DNA of 64,000 nucleotides. Source: Gadus chalcogrammus (Eukaryota; Chordata; Actinopteri; Gadiformes; Gadidae). Under the pieces are notes generated by a model that saw only the letters and a list, made by a program, of their open reading frames with translations, was not told the DNA's origin and ran no database searches. The position numbers and the translations under genes were made by a program. This document shows positions 26,787 through 42,667 of this stretch, piece by piece. How positions within the stretch are numbered: position 1 is the first letter of the stretch; each line of letters begins with the position of its first letter. The stretch spans positions 5,114,383 through 5,178,382 of the forward strand of contig NC_079412.1 in the NCBI RefSeq assembly GCF_026213295.1. The letters run 5' to 3'.

Positions 26787-26986
26787 CAGGGATGGACAAC
26801 TGGCGGCCCACGGGCCGCATACGGCCCGCATCCTCACTCAGTCAGGCCCACACATATTAAAACAAATAAAAATTAATTGATTGAGTTACAGAAAACTCAG
26901 TCAAGAAAGATGAAAAGAATTCAAAGGCAAACCCATGTGTCTAGTTTGCTTAGAAACGATATCAGTCATTAAAGATATCCACTTAA

Positions 26987-28498
26987 AGGCCCACTATGCA
27001 ACTTCGGGAATTTCTTCGCTTTTTTCTTGGTTATGGCACGCACATTTCTCTACACAGCGCCCCCTTCAGTTTCGTAGTAGATATTTTACAACACTGTCGT
27101 AACAACTCGTTGACGACCCTTCCCCATGCACTTCTACGCGAGCCATGTGCATTTGTTTTCAAAGAAGCCGGCGAATGCGTGGAGCCATGTCCAAAGTAGA
27201 TGTTCATAAAGTGTAGGCAAGGTTATGCATTTTTCAAATTGTGAATTTGTATTGCAATAAGCATAAAGCCATCCTTTTTTATAGTTGACGGGGAGAATTT
27301 ATATCCTAGATTATAATTGTTGTCTTAAGTTGAACAGAACAATCAGTGTGAGAGTGTTGGCCAACATAATCTAAATAAACAAGAACCTGGATTCGGGGAT
27401 TCAGTCTGTATCTGGGGGACGAGACAGACGAAAAGCAAAACATCAATGGAAACAAAGGTGTTTATATGGTTGCAACCAACAAGCAAGCTAGAAACATAGA
27501 GGGCTCACAACAAAACGGTCGAGAAAACGATTTTTACAGGGCTCACAACAAAATGGTTGAGCAAACACATTTGTACAGAGGCTATCAACATCAAGAATAC
27601 CACGAGGACAAAGTTCACCCAAGGGTACTTTCAATTTCAAAAGCAACACGGCCAAATCGGAGTCTGATTTGCAGTTTTTCTTTCAGTTCACGCTATTCCT
27701 GAAAAGCTTGCCCAACGTTTACTCGTGTCTGGCCTCTCTGTCGGTCAGTCTCCCTTTTCTCTTCTTCTGTTCCTCCGACATTGGGTTTCTCCGTCTCTTT
27801 TTAGTCGGCTGATATATGATGAATGTAACAATCCCTTATTTACTTGTGTTTATATCGAGCCGGTTCCGTGTTTGGGGGTCTGTGCCGTAAAGCAATTCGT
27901 TACTTCGCGAGACCCGAGACTCCCGCGAGAGTGGGCGGCGGGTCGCCGGCAGAAACATATTCATTTTCTCCGCCAAGATGCGCAAGGGGGAGTCGAAACA
28001 ACGAACAATCGAACAAAAATGTATAATGGAACCATCGCAATGACTCCTAGCCTGTTATATTAAGGTAAATCAAGCCAAAAAAGTTGCATAGTTCCCCTTT
28101 CACTCGTGTCTGATCTCTTTTCTAGTCCATTCTTCTTTTGTTCCACCGACAGTCGCCTCTTGGGTCACTTATCAGTCGATTGATCCATGATGAATGCAAC
28201 AATTGCCTCGCAACTGGCTGTTTATATCTAGCCGGTGCCATGTTTGGGTGTGTGTCTGTGCCGTAAAGCATTTTCGAAACTACAATCTGACTAAATTTTC
28301 GAGGATATTTCCCTGCGTCACATCCGGAATGTCCCGGTCCGAGCAGATCAAGTTGCATATGCGCTTTTTCACTGTAGAGGCGACATGGGAAAATGACACA
28401 CCCACCAATCGACCCAGAAATGGATGCAGAACCATCAGCATAACTCTCAACCTGCATACTTAATGTAATTTTGGCTAGAAAAGTTGCATAGTGGGCCT
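26987..28498. mobile_element. TTAA-flanked MITE with AGGCCCACTATGCAACTT ends
   Basis: TTAA stands at 26983-26986 and 28499-28502. The ends are inverted copies of AGGCCCACTATGCAACTT. The second half is an internal tandem duplication: about 27722-28105 and 28106-28498 share blocks such as CGTGTCTG-CCTCT, ATGATGAATG-AACAAT and GTGCCGTAAAGCA. It is non-coding. TTAA suggests piggyBac; a TAA-type Harbinger is the alternative. Confidence 0.7.
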
Positions 28499-28882
28499 TT
28501 AAGTCGCCACCACCACAACTACTACAACTGCAATGAATATCATGCTTGTTGGGTTTGAGTTCATCGAGTTGTTGCACTTAATGTTGGGTAACGTTTTCAG
28601 TTTTGTGACATCATTGAATGATGATGTATGTGAGGCCTTTGCAATGATAAAAATACTGATCATTCATGTGGCTGTTTGAGCATGGAAAACATGAAATGAA
28701 TGTATGTTGGTTCAATTAACATACCGTACATAGGTTATGATTCTGGAAGCTTTTTTAGGTAGTGGCCATCCCCAAAATGCTCCAGAATACAGGAAATCAT
28801 ATCTACCAAATTCAAAATTGTGTAGCTTCTCTAAGCTCACGTTTATTTGAAGTGTGCAGTCATGTGACCCTCTGATGGTTAT

Positions 28883-29573
28883 TAGTGGTGCAACGGATCA
28901 AAAAACTCACGGTTCGGATCGATCCTCGGATCAAGAGTCACGGATCGGATCATTTTTCGGATCAGCAAAAAAAATAAATAAATAGCGTTTGTGATTGCTT
29001 TAGCCCGGTCTGATTGTGGAAGAAGGGGCTGCTTAAATGCCGCGGTGATGAGCGGTTGTTGAGCCGCTTTCGGTTTCACTCCTGTCAGTGAAACACCGGG
29101 GTGATGTCTCTGTAAATGCGTGGCCATGCTCGATGTGTTTTTCTTTATGTTGGCAATAGCTATGTCAGCTACGTGTTACGTCTGTGTGGTAACCTAGGCG
29201 ACAGGTTTGTGTGGCAGCGCGAGTATGGAAACAGACGTAGCACTGGAGGCAGCAGTTATCGTTACAGTAGTCACCGAAGTCTAGCCTACTTTTATTTTCC
29301 ATGCCCACTGTTCTTCATGTTGTACGCTGAGGACAATAAATCACAACGAGCCATAGGACTGTTTGCTTATTGAAAAGGGAACTGTTGCGGACTTTTACCC
29401 AGAGCGTGTTAAGTAGCTCTGTCCCTGGAACTAGCAGGAATGGTTACGGCTGTGTGTGGACTGAACATGCGCAATTTTTTTTTTCATAAATCAATCCGCG
29501 GATCATGCGTGTGCCGAACCGAAATAGATGATCCGAACGGATCACGGATCAATGATGATCCGTTGCACCCCTA
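28883..29573 (-). mobile_element. hAT element fragment with BED-finger remnant, duplication ATGGTTAT
   Basis: ATGGTTAT occurs at 28875-28882 and 29574-29581. The ends are TAGTGGTGCAACGGATC and, complemented, TAGGGGTGCAACGGATC. A frame on the minus strand from 29127 reads NMATHLQRHHP at the end of a BED zinc finger and continues with QPLITAAFKQPLLPQSDRAK, as in hAT transposases. Only this N-terminal piece remains. Confidence 0.82.
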
Positions 29574-29634
29574 ATGGTTATGATGAAAAATGTGGCCCTC
29601 ATTATCATAAAAGTTGCCCATCCCTGACTTGAAT

Positions 29635-30390
29635 ACTGGGGCTGGTATGAAATGAGGAACTGTAATCTCTTTCTGGTTGAGCTCCCCACAATGAAGTTAT
29701 TTATGGGAAGTACTTAACTCATCCATTATTATGCGATACCTCTGTGTTTTTGTTTGTATTAATTAATCTCATTACTTGTATATATACTAATACTAATTAT
29801 TTGTATTACTCTTTGTTTTCTGGTAGTCCTTAAACAAATATGGCAGGTCACCTATATATAGACAATACAATATCCAGACAATACATAATAGTGCTTATAC
29901 AACAAAAGGAAGAAGCAGTTTGAAATGTAATGAGTCAGAGCTACAATATCTAAACTGTACTGGAAGGAATAATGAATACATTTGACTGTCATGAGGGCAA
30001 CTTTTATTAAGGCATGGAATGGGTATGAATACAGTAGACATGCCCTAGTTATATGCCCAAAGACCATAGACCTCCTTTGTTTTGGAAATACCGTCATTCA
30101 TATTTTTTCCTTTGCTTATAAACAGTGAACCCATATAAAAATATGCTCTGCATCCAACTTCTGCCATTGTCAGTGTTTCTACACCACCCACATTTTATCT
30201 AATTGGTTACGGTACATCTACTTGACCACTAGAGGGCATGGCTTTGCGTAACAATGGGAGTATGTTCATCCCAAATGTAGAACCAAAAGACCACTCTTTT
30301 ATTTATAGTTTGAGCCCAATATAACTATATCTATATTCACACATCTATATACATGTATACATAAATATGTATAAACACGTATATATGTGA
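29635..30390. other. Intergenic sequence
   Basis: No gene, tandem repeat or transposon end was recognised. Confidence 0.5.
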
Positions 30391-30394
30391 GGAA

Positions 30395-30705
30395 CTCGGA
30401 TTAGAGCCGCTGCTCCTTTACTTAGAAAGGAGTCAGCTGAGGTGGTTTGGGCATCTGGTAAGGATGCCCACTGGGCGCCTTCCTTGGGAGGTGTTTCAGG
30501 CATGTCAAGTGGGGAGGAGACCTCGGGGAAGACCCAGGACTAGGTGGAGAGATTATATCTCAACACTGGCCTGGGAACGCCTCGGGATCCCCCCGTCAGA
30601 GTTGGTCAATGTGGCCCGGGAAAGGGAAGTCTGGGGCCCCCTGCTTGAGCTGCTCCCCCCGCGACCCGACCCCGGATAAGCGGACGAAAATGAGATGAGA
30701 TGAGA
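30395..30705 (+). mobile_element. 5'-truncated non-LTR retrotransposon tail (Rex/RTE-like)
   Basis: An open frame to 30679 encodes the LINE C-terminal block LRWFGHLVRMPTGRLPWEVF, GRRPRGRPRTRWRDYIS, LAWERLGIPPSEL and LLELLPPRPDPG and then stops. It is followed by GCGGACGAAAATGAGATGAG and a simple repeat, as expected at a LINE 3' end. Everything upstream of this tail is missing, typical of incomplete reverse transcription. The clade assignment is from memory. Confidence 0.75.
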
Positions 30706-30706
30706 C

Positions 30707-30755
30707 GTATATATGCATATATATATATGTGTGTGTGTTTATATATATATATATA

Positions 30756-30802
<47 letters not shown>

Positions 30803-30812
30803 ACATATATGT
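30707..30812. repeat. AT/GT microsatellite after the LINE tail
   Basis: Alternating ATAT and GTGT runs directly follow the LINE end. Confidence 0.95.
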
Positions 30813-33107
30813 ATGTATGTCAGTTTGTTGTAACTAAGACACTAAAGGAAATCAACCAAACCACTTATCTCAAGCTCATGCTATTAGTTGAGAGGGTTTG
30901 TTATAGACCTATTTATGAATAAAAATGATTGTATCCCCTATTCACAATATCTAAGCAAATCAAGTATTAAAAACATTAGAAGACATTCATATTTTTCAAG
31001 TGAACCTAAAGAAAGTAGAAAATGCAGAGTTGTTCCCCTGTGTGTTTTCCACATTTTGCTCAATAACATTCTCAATATGCATCTGGGTGTATCGGAGAGG
31101 AACCGATACCATATATCTGCTACATCATGTCTGTTGAAGGCCCCACACACATCCACCCACACACTTTTAAACCTTGTCGAAGATGTTTGCTCTGGTTAAC
31201 CCAAAAGAGACAGGCGCTTAGAAATCCACAGGCTCAGCTAAAGGCACAGCGAACCAGAGTCTGAAGTGAAGGGCTCTGGACTGGGAGAACACGCTCTTCA
31301 GAGAAAATAATCAAGAAGGAATCAGTCACGACGACCAGTTAAACAAGATGTGACACCTGAGAGTACACCATTACTTCACAGATAATAACAACTATTGATG
31401 CATGTGAGCATGTAAACCTTTCATTTATAGACCAGTTGTACTACGCCCTGCTTCTGAAGAAACTTGCTTGTATTGCTATGTATTTATATACAATTTTATT
31501 CATTCATTGTGTGTACATACATAAACCGTATTTCTTAACTGAGTGGCCTGCATCCTGACATTAAGCCTCCTAATAGGCCGTCATCACAGAGGTGGAATAG
31601 GGGGAAGAACTCACTAATGAAGCTAATTTGGCTAATTATTGGCCTGTAAGCCAGTGTCCATTATTGACATCATGAGGTACACCTGTGTTCAAAACTTCCA
31701 TTACACCTGATTGATTCAGGCCTCATGGACCACATTGGGTTTTAATGTTGGTCAGTCAGAGGATATTTAACGTTCTCCATCCCTCCTTTAATTCAGTGTC
31801 CAGGTCTCAATTCTGCTCAGTGTTTCTTTTAATAATGACAATAATCAATGATCCCTTGAATCCCACAACAATCATCTTTCCTTAAAAACAAACAAAGTCC
31901 ATGTTTGGTGGTCATTGCACAATACATTGTAATAGCAGGATTTAAATATTAAGAGACAAATACTTCAAATGTAAAAATCTCTTAAAATGTGCTTAAATGA
32001 TTGAAACATCTTGTAAAACTCCAAATACTTTGTCTTTCTTGCATGCATCTGGAGGCTCTATCCCAAATCTGTTCCTGCATTGGTGCACACGCACATACAA
32101 TCGCTCACAAACAGTCACTAACACAAACACACACACAAGTCACACACACACCTGTGACACACCGACTCCCTCCGAGACAGCTTTGGAATGTTGTTTCATT
32201 TCAAATTCTTTATAAACACATCCTTGTAAAGAATATGTTTCAAATGGGGGGCCCACAGTTGTAGCTTTTAGTGCAAGTTTAAAAGCGAGTAATGGGGCAG
32301 AGCTCCACTGGGGGAGCTATAAGGGTTAGGGACCTGACAGTAAACCAGGGTACACTGGGGGGCTATAAGGGTTAGGGACCTGACAGTAAACCAGGGTGTA
32401 GAAGGCCACTCCTGGTGACTTTCAGCACCAGGAAACGCAGGTCTTCAACTGAAACAAGGAAGATTCTTGGTCTTTGTAGTTGGAATTTGTGACATAATAT
32501 AATGAGCCGTTGTTGCTATGGATACAAAATATAACAAAAAGAATAATGAAAAAGGCACCGGCAAAGCCAAGAAGGTGTCTTCAGTAGGCTCCCTCCTCGG
32601 ACCACACCTACTTTACACTCCTATTTTCAAGATTAGTATTATTTTTATATTTTATAAAAAAATATAAAAATAATACCAATCTTGAAAATAGATTTCGGAT
32701 TATAAAAACGAAATCTGGAGAGCGTGAGCGCGTGTACAGATATATGCATCTTCAGCAAGCAAGGATAAATGCACATGGAAAACAATTTTAGCATACAAAT
32801 GTGGACATTTGTGTTGCATTTTCAAAATGGCAAAGCAAAAGAAATACATGGAGAGACAGCTTGTGCTATAAAAGGAAGGAAAAACAAAGTCCAGAATTTT
32901 CACTTCTAACTGATGCTATAAACAACGTCCGTGGTATTGGTCAGCACTGCTCTTCTCCCTTTCACCCGACCTGACACTGTGAAATGGGAGATACGGTACA
33001 AGGATGCAATCTGTAAGGTCAGTCCACGTGGTTCTCAGGATGTTTTCTTGGGTCACTTGACTTCCATCTATAAGCCCAGTCTAGCCTAGCCTAGCCTAGC
33101 TACATGA
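30813..33107. other. Intergenic and presumed rhoc 3' untranslated sequence
   Basis: No coding sequence. It holds a 46-base direct duplication (from 32307 and 32353, with TATAAGGGTTAGGGACCTGA in both) and a strong hairpin at 32621-32691. The part nearest 33107 is likely rhoc 3' UTR, but its extent cannot be read from the sequence. Confidence 0.4.
32621..32691. repeat. 71-base hairpin downstream of rhoc
   Basis: CTATTTTCAAGATTAGTATT and the following TATTTTTATAT on the left pair with the inverted copy on the right over about 32 bases with one mismatch and a loop of a few A/T bases. It could be a small MITE or a precursor-sized RNA hairpin. Confidence 0.8.
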
Positions 33108-36445
<3,338 letters not shown>

Positions 36446-38312
36446 TTATCTGTGAGCAATAATAGAATTAGCCGCACGAATCACACAAGACGTTGTTCTA
36501 GCTACACGTCTGGCGTGTGAGCGAACTATACATGTAAAAGGAACCATCTACAATCTGTGTCGTCTGGGTGGATTCACATACATTTACTCTTCATGGAAAG
36601 TTTAAATGAATTGCAGCTTGAATGAATGAATCAACATGCGGTTCCAGAGTTGTCCGCTGCTAAAAATGACCAATTGATGCACGGCAAAGACTTGACTTGA
36701 CCAGCTGAACGCAGGGGCCAAGGGTGAGTGTGTGAGAGAGGGCAGAGTGCTGCATCAGAAGACCTTGAGTCTCCACCAAAGCGAGTGAACGGCAGAAACT
36801 CCCCGCAGAGAGCAAATTGATAAGAACTCAATTCCTTGTTTACTATCAATAATAGAAACAACCGATCCCACCGAGTCTCTGGAATCTTAAGTGGTGTGGT
36901 GGGAAAAACAATAACTCCACTCTGGCTTTTTGTCTCTGTGGATTGACTGTTTGTGTTGAGTCTATGGAGTACCACAACACAGACAGCACCCGCCAGCCAG
37001 CCAGTCAGTCAGTCAGTCGTCGCCTCCCATTGTTCAGCAAACACAATGACTGAAGCCAAACATGGAACCATGGTCGGCAACTAATACATTTGAATATAAA
37101 ACAAATAGATTAAACCGAACAAATGCGACCTCCAGCGGGGACGAGTGACCGAGCCGTTACCGACTCCCTGGGAACACAGGACGATTCAGCGGGACAATCC
37201 TAACACTGGCGGCCATCACCACCTCGGGCTTCACTTACAATGACACTGATCATAATGGAGAGCTTCCCCTGGGGGCCAGGTGCTCGTATAATGAGCAGAG
37301 CGGCCACAGGGTGAGCCAGGGGATGATCTATAGTGGCCGGCTGGCCGCCATGCAGATTGTGCAAGACTGCACAGCGAGTCAGCCCAGCCTCCCACTCCTT
37401 CACTTCCTGACACTCCGGACACTCCAGTTCCTCCACTGCTCTGTTCCTCTTCCTGTGACCAGACGCTCCTCTCACCTCCTTTGGATGTAAGACGTGTATG
37501 TCGTTTTCTTGCAACCTCAGGAACTTCCCTAACTTTTTTTAACAACTACTTTGTTTGTGTAAGACCATCGAGGCATGAAGGTTGCTGTACAAATGTTGAA
37601 TAAAATACCTTTTAAGTTTCAATAATTACATTTTCAAGAGAGTTTCTTTTCTAAAATCCCAGATCCCCGATACTTCAGTACTTATTGTTTAATGTGGCAA
37701 AGCAGCCATGATGACTGTTGAAAACCAGGTCAAACTTTAGTGACATGCCATCAGTAACTTACTATACAAGGTTATTCTCTTCTTGTCAAAGTCTAACCAT
37801 TAACTAGTGCTTTACAGTCCCAATACACATAAAGCCATGGCGTTGGTGTGGTCAATATTTAGCTGAGATCTGTTTTTTGGAATCAGTTCTCGGTATTATC
37901 TTATGACACATTGTGACACACACAACACAATCAGAAATAAACCTTCAGTAACCTACCGGAGAACATGGAAACCTATCACCACCTCTAGGGACTACAGGTG
38001 GACAATAGCAATTTGCTAAAACCTGGTACAATGCATCTCTCCTTGCTCTAAACAAGGTTAATGTTTCTTTTGTACATTGTCCCTGTTTAAATAAAGTTAC
38101 ATTACAATGAAATAAATTCTTATCTGAGAAGTGTGAGAAGGCTGAACTATGGTTGGGCACTCAGTGTTAAAGCCAAACAAGTGGGAGGCAGAAGCAGCAC
38201 CAAGACTCCTAGAGAACGGCCCTGTGAAACAAAACAGTCCACTTCCTGTTCTCTGGAATCTGCTCTTTTTAGTCGCCGTTCTGTTTGAATGAGCCTCAGT
38301 GGAGGCTGGTCG

Positions 38313-38319
38313 ACACACA

Positions 38320-38372
<53 letters not shown>
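38313..38372. repeat. CA to GT microsatellite with a central switch
   Basis: A short ACACAC run passes through ACGT into about 25 GT dinucleotides, so the junction is self-complementary. Confidence 0.95.
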
Positions 38373-38373
<1 letters not shown>

Positions 38374-39606
38374 TTAGGATGCAGGCCAGCTTTGCTACCA
38401 CATATCGTTAGGTTTCATTTGGCCTGTTGCAAAGAGGCATTCACAGACCTGCCTTTAGACTCTATAGGGAGTGCATACTTGGACACTTTGTGTTTTAACA
38501 AACACCACCACCAACAACAGAAAATACAGGCTGGTAGCCATTCGGTAAGCTATTCTGCGGTAGATTATGCAACAGTTCAAGTCACTTGGGTTAATAAATG
38601 ACGACCACCCAAACCACCCATCGGCCCCTCAAGAGGTCTTACTGGACTCAGGGGAGGACAGGAAGATAATCAACAGGCTGTATAGTGCAGCAAGAATGAA
38701 CCTCTTTACACTCTCAGACATACCTGACAGGACGCACATCTGGACTGTGGAGCCGCCATCTATTGGAAATTCTGACTATAACGCCCATTTGGTTCATAAT
38801 CAATGCAACCCAAATTACTCTTTAAACCGATTATTCCGATCTTAATATCTAAACAACAAATATGAAACTAAAACGTATGTTTTTCGCATACAGTCCATGG
38901 TTTACATGCAATAGGAAGAGGATAAAGAGGATGGAGTCATTGCAGGAGAGCTAGTATAATAGAATATATCAACATAATGTCAGGCCAGGTGATGTTCTCC
39001 CAGCCAGCTTCTGATTGGACAGCCTATTCTAGTTTTGTAATTTGCCCTATTTTCCAAATATGCAGTGCATGACAGCAAGTCATGCCTTGTGGTGGCATGC
39101 AGGCACAGACCTACATAAATCAAAAAATCAAACCTTCTATAAATCAATAGAAAGTCTTGGAATTTCCCCGTCCTTTGCCTGGTTGCTAATGTTCTTCGCC
39201 ACATCCGTGCCCCCGCTGTGTGCTTGGTTAATAAAGCAAGTCAGACAAGCAGTGACTTAAACCCAGACCAATCTACATCCAGGACTAAAGCAATGACGTA
39301 GCCTATGTGAGTCTCTGAGAGGGTGAACAATGGGACAGAGTTCAGAAGCTGGCAGAAGCAGGGCTGGGCTGAGAGCTGAGAGAGGAGAGCTGAGAGGTGG
39401 GAGAGCAGAGAGGTTGGAGCCTAAACCGACAATTAAACATCCTACAGTGAAACTGTAAAAGAGTTGGTTCGAAATAGTTTATAGACTAAATGAGGCCTTC
39501 ATAGCATTCTTTATAAGGACACCACAACATTATAGGTGTTGTTTTGAACTTTGACCCAAAAGTTGTTGGTTCAAATTGGGCCATTGGATCAACACAATAA
39601 GAGGCT

Positions 39607-39611
<5 letters not shown>

Positions 39612-39667
<56 letters not shown>

Positions 39668-39679
39668 TATATATATATA
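39612..39679. repeat. AT microsatellite
   Basis: Nearly pure AT dinucleotides over 68 bases. Confidence 0.95.
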
Positions 39680-40189
39680 AAATGCCAACTCTTTTAGACG
39701 TGTATTGCTTGTTTCTTCTCTGTATTGTAATAAGTACTTTAAATTCATAGGGGGAAGTATTCTGCCTATAGGCGGAGATGCGTTCAGTAAAGACACAGTG
39801 CTTTTACTTTGAAACACCATATCAACAGTTGAAATACGCCCAGCAGTGGATTGCAGGCAGAGGGGATTCGACCCAAACCTTAGGTTAGGCGATCCAAAGA
39901 GGAAAATAAATAAGACATGGGAACGTTTTTAAGTAGGGCCAAAACCACAGTTGTTTCACCGAAGTAATCCGAAGCTTCCTGATCGCCCTAAGTGAGCCAT
40001 GTCAAAAGGTAGGCGCGTTAAAACCACAGAGAAGGATTAGTTCACATGTACTTCGCCTTACCTTTCTTCCGACAACGAATGTGCGTTTAGGAGATGCTAA
40101 CTTCCCACTTGATGTTCCTCTGGATGGTAACACGCACTCACTTGCTGCAGTATGGTGTAATTGATCGAGGATGGAAGAAGAACTGGAAA

Positions 40190-40380
40190 GGCGAGCAGGA
40201 TCGTCCCACTGAGAGCTGCAACTACCTCCCCTCCTCTAGCAGGATCCTCCCACTGAGAGCTCTCCCAGTACCTCCCCTCCTCTCCCAGGATCCTCCCACT
40301 GATGGCTTTCTCGTCTCTACCTCCCCTTCTCTCCCAGGATCCTCCCCCTGAGAGCTGCCTTTACCGCCCCTCCTCTCCCA
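40190..40380. repeat. Four-copy tandem repeat (CAGGATCCTCCCACTGAGAG)
   Basis: Units of roughly 45-60 bases contain CAGGATCCTCCCACTGAGAG and ACCTCCCCTCCTCTCC. Intergenic. Confidence 0.75.
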
Positions 40381-41664
40381 TTCCAAGATGACATCATACC
40401 TATTCATGGTGGTGTGTCGCACCCTGCTGCAGACAGAAAACAGCCAAACAATTTGGTATTCACTTTGCCATGTTAGTTATAAAAATGCATTATCGTTGTA
40501 TTCATGTCTTCAAATAGCAACAATATTATTAATGGAATCAAATATAAGTTCATTTATTTGTTGAATGTGGTTTATTTTGTTAACTAGGGAAATAATATAA
40601 GCAATGCGTCCGGGTACTCATTGTACATTTGTTAAGTTGTTGTGTAATGAAAAATATATAAATGGGGGGGAAAAAAAATCGTATTTATTTACAAATTGGT
40701 ACGCATTCTCCTTGTACCGCTTTGCTCATACTCTTCAATTTTTGTCCAAACAATTAATTGGGGAAAAAATATGTGTTTTCAAGTATTGAAACACATAAAA
40801 CAAATGTTATAAAAGAAATGATGGCAAGACAAAATAATTGTTAAAAATTAAGAGGTATACATTTAAGGGCATACAGTTTAATTGTATCTTCTAAAAACGT
40901 AAGTGCATTTGAAACTCAGCAGAAACATATCCTTAATTTCTTAATCATAATAAGGCATATCTGTGACAAACATCACTTCTAAAAAATAGGCCTACCAACC
41001 GTTTTTGGGACGTTTTCAGGCCAGAAAAAAGAAAAGCCAAACTAAAGCAATGTTCACATCCTGCCATTTATGAAGATCCAAACGCCTTCATTTACCTGTG
41101 CGGGAATGGTCATAAAGTCCTAAATTTACCAGTGCAGGAACGGTCATAAAGTCACAAAACTGGATCATTATTACATTCAACACCAAAATTGTAAATCTCA
41201 GTTACCAAAAGATGAACCAATTGATCATGTAGGACAGTCTTAAAGTGCTTCAGGCCCACAGCTCCCATCATCCATCTGGGCCTGGAGGGAGCCTACTGAG
41301 TTACTGACTGAAACTGTAACGCACTAGTCACAGCCTCATTGTTCCTCTTGAGCTAAACTCCAGAGTTGTATCCAATGTACAGGAACTGAGGTCTCACAGG
41401 GCCTTTTCTTCACACTATTGCTGTCCCGATACACCAATATTCCCACGCAAACGTTTGGTAGTTTTCTTTTGGAAGAGACTGACATTCAGCTGGGATTGCT
41501 TTGAAGTTTGGGTTCCAAAATAACAAATAAAAATATATTTGGATTTAATTCTCATTGGCAACGGTCACATTAAGCGGGCTTTAAAGAGGGAGTGTAACAT
41601 TCATCGGCATTTAAGGGTTCTCATTGTTTTTTTAGTTTTGAGTCACATGTGGGGAAATGAGACT

Positions 41665-42515
41665 ACATGGGGGTTCTGTACAGGGTCCTGGTCCTGGATC
41701 ATGGTCCGGTGGTTGGTCTAGGGTCCTGGTCCAGTGGTTGGGGTCCTGGTCCAGTGGTTGGTCTAGGGTCCTGGTCCAATGGTTGGGGTCCCGATCCAGT
41801 GGTTGGGGTCTTGGTCCAGTGGTTGGGTCCTGATCCAGTGGTTGGGGTCCTGGTCCAGTGGTTAGTCTAGGGTCCTGATCCAGTGGTTAGACTAGGGTCC
41901 TGGTCCAGTGGTTGGGGTCCTGGTCCAGTGGTTGGGGTCCTGGTCCAGTGGTTTGGGTCCTGGTCCAGTGGTTGGGGTCCTGATCCAGTGGTTGGGGTCC
42001 TGATCCAGGGGTTGGGGTCCTGATCCAGTGGTTGGGGTCCTGGTCCAGGGGTTGGGGTCCTGGTCCAGTGGTTAGTCTAGGGTCCTGGTCCAGTTGTTGG
42101 GGTCCTGATCCAGTGGTGTGGGTCCTGGTCCAGTGGTTAGTCTAGGGTCCTGGTCCAGTTGTTGGGGTCCTGATCCAGTGGTGTGGGTCCTGGTCCAGTG
42201 GTTAGTCTAGGGTCCTGGTCCAGTGGTTGGGGTCCTGGTCCAGTGGTTGGGGTCCTGGTCCAGTGGTTGGGGTCCTGGTCCAGTGGTTAGTCTAGGGTCC
42301 TGGTCCAGTTGTTGGGGTCCTGATCCAGTGGTGTGGGTCCTGGTCCAGTGGTTAGTCTAGGGTCCTGGTCCAGTTGTTGGGGTCCTGATCCAGTGGTGTG
42401 GGTCCTGGTCCAGTGGTTAGTCTAGGGTCCTGGTCCAGTTGTTGGGGTCCTGATCCAGTGGTTGGGGTCCTGGTCCAGTGGTTGAGGTCCTGATCCAGTG
42501 GTTGGTGTCTAGGAA
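41665..42515. repeat. About 21-base minisatellite, some 40 copies, 3' of ppm1j
   Basis: GGTCCTGGTCCAGTGGTTGG is the core, with variants GGTCCTGATCCAG, TTAGTCTA and TTGTT. A higher-order unit of several cores (…GTTAGTCTAGGGTCCTGGTC…) recurs. It lies about 150 bases downstream of the ppm1j stop codon, so it may be within the 3' UTR. Confidence 0.95.
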
Positions 42516-42667
42516 TCTTCACAGACCTACTCATCCTCTCCATAAAGGAGAACAGTTATTTTGAGCTCTTCTTCCTTGCTCCTTTCCTCTGAATAGTTTT
42601 GACGTCAGGGACCATTGGGGACGGGGGGACGGAGCGGGGAGAGTCCAGGGGGTCAGGCGGGGGGGAC

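Larger units (their letters stand above)
26787..29626. mobile_element. hAT-type element carrying two nested transposons
   Basis: Ends are CAGGGATGGACAACTGGCGG and, complemented, CAGGGATGGGCAACTTTTAT. The flanks ACTTAAAT (26779-26786) and ACTTGAAT (29627-29634) are an 8-base duplication with one change. The left part has the GCGGCCCACGGGCCGCATAC block. It contains the elements at 26987-28498 and 28883-29573. Confidence 0.75.

Noticed and set aside
41667..42543. Regular direct repeats that could suggest a CRISPR array
   Set aside because: Units are contiguous with no unique spacers, and the genome is a vertebrate; it is a minisatellite.
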